A stretch of DNA of 64,000 nucleotides, from the NCBI RefSeq assembly GCF_000346465.2, contig NC_034009.1, positions 20,107,606-20,171,605 on the forward strand, written 5' to 3'. The position numbers were made by a program, and so were the translations under genes. Of the stretch, positions 57,730 through 64,000 are shown one piece after another (the first letter of the stretch is position 1; each line of letters opens with the position of its first letter). The DNA is from Prunus persica. Taxonomy: Eukaryota; Streptophyta; Magnoliopsida; Rosales; Rosaceae. The notes below the pieces were generated by a model that saw only the letters and a program-made list of their open reading frames with translations, did not search any database and was not told where the DNA came from.

Positions 57730-60700
57730 ATGAGCAGAAGGTGGATACATAACCCGAATTGATGCGCAGACGAATACTTGGATGGAATCGAGGATTTTAT
57801 TGAGTTTGCACGTAGACAGAACCCGGGTGCAATCCGTTGTCCTTGTAGGAGGTGTAACAACACGTTGTTTGAGACAATTGAAAATGTTGGATTTTATTTA
57901 GTAAGGAATGGAATGATTGAAACATATAGCATTTGGAACCTTCACGGCGAACAAGTAGACCATGCTTCGTCTTCAAATGCCCCAAGAGTGGACAATGTTG
58001 AACCTATTGTGGATCCTAATGATCAAGTCATGGGTTTTATACATGATGCTTTTCCATTCGCATCGACCAGCATCAATCAGGAAGGGGAAGATGACGTGCC
58101 TACACCAATAGACAGTGCGGAGTTTGAACAGTATGAAAAACTGTTAAAAAATGCCAACCAAGAGTTATACCCGGGGTGCGAGAGCTTTTCCGTTCTCACT
58201 GCCATTGTGGAGCTAATGCACGGAAAAATAAAGTATCGTATGTCGAACTTGTGTTTCGATTACTTTTTGGGGGTTTTCAAGAGAATGCTTCCGACGGACA
58301 ATTGTTTGCTGAAAGACCATAAACATGCACAGAAGGTGTTGCATGGTCTTGGATTGGGTTATGAAAAAATCCACGCTTGCAAAAACAATTGCATGTTATT
58401 CTACAAAGAGCATGAAACGTTGGTTACATGCCCTATATGCAATGAGTCGAGGTTCAAAATGACATCCTAGAATAGAACGACTAAGATACCACAAAAAGTG
58501 ATGCGTTATCTGCCCCTTAAACCTAGGTTGCAGAGATTGTATATGTCGACGCATACTGCCACAGACATGAGATGGCATAAGGAAAAACGGGTAGACGATG
58601 ATGTGATGCGGCATCCTGCAGATGGGGAGGCATGGAAAGAGTTCGATCGAACGTTCCCCGAGTTTGCTGCTGATCCCGAAATGTTAGATTAGGACTTGCC
58701 ACTGACGGATTCAATCCGTATGGGGTTCTAAACCAACACCACAGCACTTGGCCGATTTTCGCATTCCCATATAATTTGCCGCCTTGGAAATGCATGAAAA
58801 AAGAATACATGATGATGACTGTTTTGATAACTGAGGATCCTGGTAGGTCAATTGATGTGTACTTAAGGCCTCTGGTTGATGAGCTGAAGGATTTATGGAC
58901 AAACGGTGTTCGCACGTACGATAAATCAACTGGGAGGATGTTCACTTTGCGGGCAGCAGTTATGTGGACTGTGAATGATTTCCCAGCATATGCAATGATT
59001 TCTGGGTGGAGCACAAAGAGTTATATGGCATGTCCTGTATGCAAGGAAGATGTAACTTCTGGTTGGCACGCAGGAAAAGTTTGTTACCTTGGTCATCGGA
59101 GATGGTTGCCATGGGACCATGAATGGCGGGAAAAAGATAAAGAGTTCGACGGGAACACAGAGCGTCGCCTCAGACCTAGAGAATGGTCCGGTGATGAGAT
59201 CTTGGAACAGCTGAACCGTTTGGATTTTGCTCCGTTCGGGAAAACAGTTAGTCGGACCAGACCTTCTACACATTTGAACTGGACGCACAAGCCTATGTTT
59301 TTTGAGCTCCCATATTGGTCGAAACTGAAATTGAGGCACAATCTAGATGTGATGCATGTTGAGAAAAATGTATTCGACACATTGGTGGGCACGATTCTAG
59401 ATATCGAGGGGAAGACGAAGGACACGATCAAAGCTCGTCTTGATTTGGAAAGAATGGGCATACGAAGGGGTTTATGGATGAATAGGGACAGTGATAAAGC
59501 TAGAAGGGATCTTGCATTCTTTTCTATGAAACCGAATGACAAAAAAGAGTTTCTAAAGTTTGTATCGTCTGTCAAATTTCCCGATGGGTATGCTTCTAAT
59601 ATCGCACGTTGCGTGAATGTCGATGGGGGTAAATTTACTGGACTTAAGAGCCATGACTGCCATGTGTTTATGCAACGTCTACTTCCTGTGGGTATTCGAC
59701 ACCTACTGCCGGAAGATGTGGTGAAGCCAATCATGTTGTTATCCAGATTTTTTTCCCAACTGACGGCAAAAACATTGCGAAGGACAAACATGTTTCAGTT
59801 GCGCCATGACATTGTCCAAGTCCTATGCAAGTTTGAGATGATATTTCCGCCAGCTTTCTTTACAAGTATGATGCACGTGATGGTTCACTTGCCAGAAGAG
59901 GCATTGCTTGCTGGTCCTGTCAGCTATCGCTGGATGTATCCAATAGAAAGGTATATAATCTTTATCATTTGTGTATGCATCATTATCGACAGTTCGCTAA
60001 TTTGTATCATATCGTTTTATTTTGGCAGGCTTCTCGGAGAGCTGAAAAAAAGTGTACGCAACAGGGCAAAGCCCGAAGGATCAATTATAGAGGCTTGGGT
60101 TCAATATGAGTCGCTTACTTTCTGTGGAATGTATTTAAAAGATGTGGAGACGGTTTTCAATCGTCCTCAACGCAATAATGACGGAGGTATGAGAAATGAA
60201 AAACTTTCTGTTTTTTCCCAAAGCGCACGACCATTTGGAGATCCTGGACGAGGAGAGTCGTTTTCTAGAAATGACATGGAGGTAGCGCATTGGTTCGTAC
60301 TGAACAATTGTGATGAGATAATGGCCTACTTAGATGAGCATGAACAGATGATGAAGCGAGAACATCCATCACATTTGGTTGCCCGGAAACACCGTGAATT
60401 ATTTCCACAATGGTTTTTGGATTCTGTAAGTTATAAGTGTTTTGTAATTAACAAATATAAATTGTAGTATTTAATTTTGTCAGACTAACATGTAAATGGT
60501 TTTGTATACTATTAGGTGAATAAATTGAAATCATCGAATTCCCCCACTTACAGTGATGAGTTATATAACTTGGCGTTCGGCCCAATTCGCGCTGAATTGT
60601 TCTCGGGTTGTAATGTTAACGGCGTCAAATTTTTGGGGGCCGCACGAGATGACAAGTTGTGTACGCAAAACAGCGGTGTCCATGTCCCAGGTGGAGGCGA

Positions 60701-61309
60701 AAGTACGGACATTGATTTCTATGGCAAACAACTGTCGTGCAATTGCTTTACAAAGATCGATACCAAGTCATCATGTTTAAGTGTCGATGGTTCGATACCA
60801 ACCCAAATAGGGCGGCAAGTGTTAAAATCGACCATGGAGTATTGTCTGTGAACATTAACAGAACTTGGTATGATGACGACCCGTACATTTTGGCAAACAT
60901 GGCGTCCCAAATTGTGTATCTAGATGACCCTAAAGCCGGGAATGGGTGGAAAGTTGTGCAGAAGATGGATCATAGGAACGTGTATGATATACCAGAACTA
61001 GACCCAAGTGACAACGACGTCGACAATGTGGCTGACCAACGTTTAGAATCTTCAATGAAAAATGATGCGGAAACACTGCGAGATACAAATGTTATACAAG
61101 AACCGTTTCAAATAGAAGGAGTGTCTTCAGTCGAAATACCGATTCAGTCAATTACAATTGACCTCAGTGATCTTCCCCGATACGATGTTGCAGTGGGCCC
61201 TAGCAACGTCGATGATGCAGTTATAGAGGAGGAGGAGGAAGAAGATTGGGAGACCGAGAGTGATGATAGCGACGATAACGAAAGTTATTATAGTTCAGAT
61301 GATGAATAA
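57730..61309 (+). pseudogene. CACTA-3 TNP2-type transposase, broken
   Basis: ATG at 57730 (MSRRWIHNPN, then TGA at 57760-57762 where Arg is expected). The transposase-associated domain reads IRCPCRRCNNTLFETIENV. Transposase_21 runs from about 58230: SNLCFDYFLGVFKRMLPTDN, KVLHGLGLGYEKIHACKNNC, TCPICNESRFK, then TAG at 58468 and a 1-nt loss near 58677. It resumes with PPWKCMKKEYMMMTVLIT, WTVNDFPAYAMISGW, ACPVCKEDVTSGWHAGKVCY, LGHRRWLP, HNLDVMHVEKNVFDTLVGTI. DUF4218 is at about 59580-59950 (LKSHDCHVFMQRLLPVGIRH, RWMYPIER). An intron of about 80 bases at 59950-60030 has no stop. DUF4216 is at 60516-60980 with a frameshift near 60740. The tail is acidic (EEEEEEDWE, SDDSDDNESYYSSDDE). It has fewer lesions than the CACTA-1 gene. 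Confidence 0.88.
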
Positions 61310-61834
61310 TGAATTTATTTGTAAATTTATTATGTTAGTGTATTCATTTTTTGTAATACAAATCTTTGAATATATGTAGTTGTCCATATGTAGTTGTGTA
61401 TTCATTCTCCATATTTCATCACAAACTTCATTGGAATGTCAATACTTTAGTCAGTACTTATTACGACCCCATGCTTGTTGATTGGTTTTTATTTATTTAT
61501 TTATTTATTCATGCCTTAAGGCCTCTTCAATTATTATTTTTTTCTTTTGAGATATAGTTATTTCTTCATGTTTAAACAGAAAATTTAAGTTATTTCTCCA
61601 ATATTAGCTGTGTGCCACTTATTTTTCTTCACTTTGGTTCATGATTAGTGGCATCAATCTAGTCAAACCGATAAATTCGATCGATTCAAATCTTAATTAT
61701 CAATTTAGTTTGGTTTTGATGAAGAAATACAAAGCCTTTCCAAAAAATACAAAGCATAAAAAATGATGAATACAAAACCTTTCCCAAAAATACAAAGCAT
61801 ACACAATTTGAATTAAAGGAGGAGTTATGGCGCC
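61310..61834. other. 3' flank of the CACTA-3 gene
   Basis: AT-rich. AATACAAAGC(C/A)T-type units recur at 61726-61802. No gene seen. Confidence 0.45.
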
Positions 61835-62010
61835 AAATCCTTGCGCGACGAAGACACATTATCGTAGCGCAAAAATACCATACGCGACGCAAAAAAATGC
61901 GTCGCGTAAATTTTGCGCGACGAACAAACCTCGTCGCAATAGTTTTCGCGACGAACATGAATGCGTCGCGTATGGGGTTTTTTGCGCGACGATAAGAAGA
62001 ACTTCGTCGC
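61835..62010. repeat. CACTA-3-type GCGCGACGA array
   Basis: Six to eight motifs in both orientations (TTGCGCGACGAAGAC, AATGCGTCGCGTAAATTT, TTTGCGCGACGATAAGAAG). Confidence 0.8.
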
Positions 62011-62076
62011 GCAAATATATATTAGGTTACGTTATAGTATAATATATACACACATATATATTTCAAATTGGCGATC

Positions 62077-62650
62077 GAAGTAGTTCATTGTATTCATATG
62101 GAGTGTAGGACTGTTGGTGCAAAAAATCATCAACATCGGAGTTCAAATAACCGTTCAATCATCACTTTTTATTTAGAACCGTCGAAAAGTTTTACCCCGT
62201 TACTTAATCTCTGAATGTTTTTTTGGGCCGAATTTTGCTGTCTATGATCTCGAATTATAAAAAAACAAGTTTGACGGCTGGATGGCTGAAACTAGTTTCG
62301 TAGACTGCGTGTGCTCTCAAAATCGTATATTCACCAAAAACTCAAAAATTTGTTCATACATTTGTCAAAATGTAACTTAACGTTTATGTGGTATCCCCTA
62401 GTGTAAAAATCTGAAATTGAAGATCAAATTCAGTCATTGTATTCATATAGGGTCAACAAATGTTGCTGCAAAAAATGATCAAAATCGGAATTAAAATAAC
62501 CGTTAAATCATGACTTTTCATTTATAACCGTCGAAATATTTTGTCCCGTTTTCTGATATCTGAATGTTTGGTCGTTTTGATTTTTGGCGTATACGATCTC
62601 CAAGTATAAAAAAATAAGTTTGCCGGTTGGATCATTGAAACTATTTTAGG
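62077..62650. repeat. Two diverged direct repeats, about 355 bp apart
   Basis: 62085-62310 and 62435-62650 share CATTGTATTCATAT, TGCAAAAAAT(C/G)ATCAA, AATAACCGTT(C/A)AATCAT and TCTGAATGTTT, then a GTTTG(A/C)CGG(C/T)TGGAT block. No coding sequence. Confidence 0.7.
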
Positions 62651-62712
62651 GTTTAGGGTTTAGGGTTTAGGGCTTACGGCTTACGGCTTAGGGTTTACAT
62701 TTTAGGGTTTAG
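62645..62712. repeat. Telomere-like TTTAGGG run
   Basis: Four adjacent (T/C)TTAGGG-type units followed by decayed CTTACGG and CTTAGGG units. TTTAGGG is the usual plant telomere repeat; this is a short interstitial copy. Confidence 0.85.
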
Positions 62713-63500
62713 GTTTTGCGCGACGAATAACATTCCTTTCATCGCGCAAAGTGAAAGTCATAAAGATTGCGCGACGGATATGTTTTCATTCGTCGCGCAA
62801 TTTGGGACACACAGTTCACCCCTTCATCCCCTTTGAACACCCGAATGAAATTCTGAACTAGCGCGACGAACAGAATAAAAACGTCGCGCAATACAAGTCT
62901 ATTCGTCGTGCAATCCCTCGACCCTCTGAACACTTAGCGAAAACATCAACCGAATCACAATCTCGAACTCGCGCGACGAATTACATGACTTCGTCGCGCA
63001 AAAGGCAAAGACCCTTCAGTTTCAGCCAAACCCTAAATCCCAAAATTTTGGCGGCCAGAAGTGTTTTGCGCGACGAACTCAGGTGTTTCCGTCACGCAAG
63101 GTTCATTAATGCCATTTTGCGCGACAGATATTGCTCGACGCGTACTTACTTCGTCGCGCAAAAGGCACAGACCCTTCAGTTTCAGCCTCCCGCTAAACCC
63201 TAAATCTCAAAATTTTGGAGGCCAGAAAGTGTTTTGCGCGACGAACAGAGACATTTGCGCCGCGCAAGGATAATATTGCGCGACGCTTGCTTGCTTCGTC
63301 GCACAAAAGGCACAGACCCTTCAGTTTCAGCCTCCCGCTAAACCCTAAATCCCAAAATTTTGGCGGCCAAAATGTGTTTTGCGCGACGAAGCCAGTTGTT
63401 TCCGTCGCGCAAGGTTCATTAATGCCATTTTGCGCGACGATATTTTCGTCACACAAGATTCATTAATGCGATTTTGTGCGACGGATTTATGGTTCGTCGC
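62710..63500. repeat. GCGCGACGA array with three tandem units
   Basis: Units start near 62990, 63150 and 63293 with TTCGTCGC(G/A)CAAAAGGCA, then GACCCTTCAGTTTCAGCC, AAACCCTAAAT, CAAAATTTTGG(C/A)GGCCA and TGTTTTGCGCGACGAA. Unit length is about 145-160 bp. More isolated GCGCGACGA pairs precede them (62715-63000). Confidence 0.8.
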
Positions 63501-63504
63501 GCAA

Positions 63505-64000
63505 AGTCGTATAAATCTGCAGAAACGACCCGAGCCTCCTTCTTTCCCATTTCTGGTTTTCCTCCTCCGCAATCCCATCTCTCTCCGCCGTCGCCTCCGC
63601 CCTCTCTCTCCGTTCGTACCTCAGCCACCTCCCTGCCGTCACCTCAGCCGCCTCCCTGCCGTCGCGTTTCGTCGGTTTTTCCCGAATCTTCGCCGCCGAT
63701 TTCTCTCTCCTCCGGCCACCATTTCCGACGCCTGAGGTATGATTTCTCGACTATTTTTTGTGCTCTAGCTGATGGTTGGTTAGGATTTACTGAATTTTTG
63801 CTGTAGGAAATACGAATTAAAACCTAGGTTTTGGCAGGTTTGAGAATGTCAAATCCGGCCACTTTCGGCCATTTTTCGGGGTCGGTCCGAGAACAAAAGT
63901 GGCTCCAATTAATGTTTTCAACCTAGGGTAGGAACCTTGGCCCTTAGTTTTTAGAATTTTCTGGCGAATTTTATCGCTTTGGACACCCACGCACTACCGG
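63505..64000 (+). promoter_or_regulatory. TATA and leader-like region joined to LTR-like repeat copy C
   Basis: CGTATAAATC (63509-63518) is followed by a long C/T-rich leader (CCTCCTTCTTTCCC) and a donor-like TGAGGTATGATTT (about 63734). From about 63840 the sequence matches, in inverted orientation, copies A and B around 44270-44410 and 47060-47200 (AGAACAAAAGTGG, AACCTAGGGTAGGA, ATCGCTTTGGACACCCA). It runs off the window. It may be a transcribed LTR-like repeat or the first exon of an element gene. Confidence 0.5.

Larger units (their letters stand above)
56219..63500 (+). mobile_element. CACTA-3: second CACTA family; right end not found
   Basis: Starts CACTACTACGATTTACTATT directly after TAA (56216-56218, the expected duplicated triplet). 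The paralogous site at 48537-48542 is uninterrupted. A left array of GCGCGACGA motifs (56240-56930) is followed by a TNP2-type gene (57730-61309) and further arrays at 61835-62010 and 62710-63500. No inverted CACTACTAC terminus was seen before the window ends. The arrays after 62.7 kb might belong to another element. No Transposase_24 or Ulp1 gene was found. Confidence 0.75.

Noticed and set aside
56240..63500. CRISPR-like reading of the regularly spaced GCGCGACGA motifs
   Set aside because: Spacing is irregular, motifs occur in both orientations, the genome is plant, and the context is a CACTA element.
63193..63806. Frames over the tandem array and C/T-rich leader at the right end
   Set aside because: Low-complexity Pro/Ser/Arg products of repeats and a leader. 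No domain.
1..64000. tRNA, rRNA or other structured RNA genes
   Set aside because: I looked for cloverleaf and conserved box patterns by eye and saw none that I could support. A tRNAscan or Rfam search would settle it.

Overview
The window is repeat-rich plant nuclear DNA. Spliced genes with GT-AG introns, a methionine sulfoxide reductase of the plant MSRA5 type, a sieve element occlusion (SEO) locus, F-box/DUF295 remnants and TTTAGGG-type telomere-like repeats point to a eudicot. Rosaceae is my guess from the general look of the repeats and I did not test it. Host genes are few. Most of the sequence is nested transposable elements, and nearly every element gene carries stop codons or frameshifts.

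Layout. 0-0.5 kb: edge of a broken DUF295 gene (-). 0.6-2.8 kb: decayed LTR retrotransposon (LTR plus gag). 2.8-5.1 kb: LTR-like repeat. 5820-20286: CACTA-1, a 14.5-kb CACTA (En/Spm) element with matching termini and 3-bp target duplications (ACT). It holds a remnant of a Transposase_24-Ulp1 gene, a TNP2-type transposase and a nested hAT element. 21.3-24 kb: a small MITE, a tandem duplication, and the intact four-exon MSRA5-like gene (-). 24934-29923: a MITE split by a LINE that has a 17-bp target duplication. 29.9-30.5 kb: fold-back repeat. 30898-42276: CACTA-2, same family as CACTA-1 but inverted, 11.4 kb, target duplication ACC. Its TNP2 gene has a large internal deletion, its Transposase_24-Ulp1 gene is nearly complete, and it carries a captured fragment of the host proteasome gene RPN6. 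42.5-47.3 kb: two copies of an LTR-like repeat. 47.3-56.2 kb: a duplicated SEO locus with one nearly complete SEO pseudogene and one exon fragment split by a MITE. 56219 onward: CACTA-3, a second CACTA family inserted in the duplicated SEO upstream region. Its TNP2 gene is broken and its GCGCGACGA-type repeat arrays run to about 63.5 kb. 63.5-64 kb: promoter-like sequence joined to a third copy of the 42-47 kb repeat.

The most interesting signals concern the CACTA elements. In CACTA-2 all five introns of the Transposase_24-Ulp1 gene are filled with the element's own CGACG-type subterminal motif, while the exons are not. CACTA-2 has captured the start of RPN6. Two CACTA families share CACTACTAC termini and paired inverted motifs with a CGACG core. 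The SEO locus shows a stop-free 33-nt remnant of an intron, and its paralogous upstream copy gives a natural empty site for CACTA-3.

All functional assignments come from reading motifs by eye. No database search was possible.
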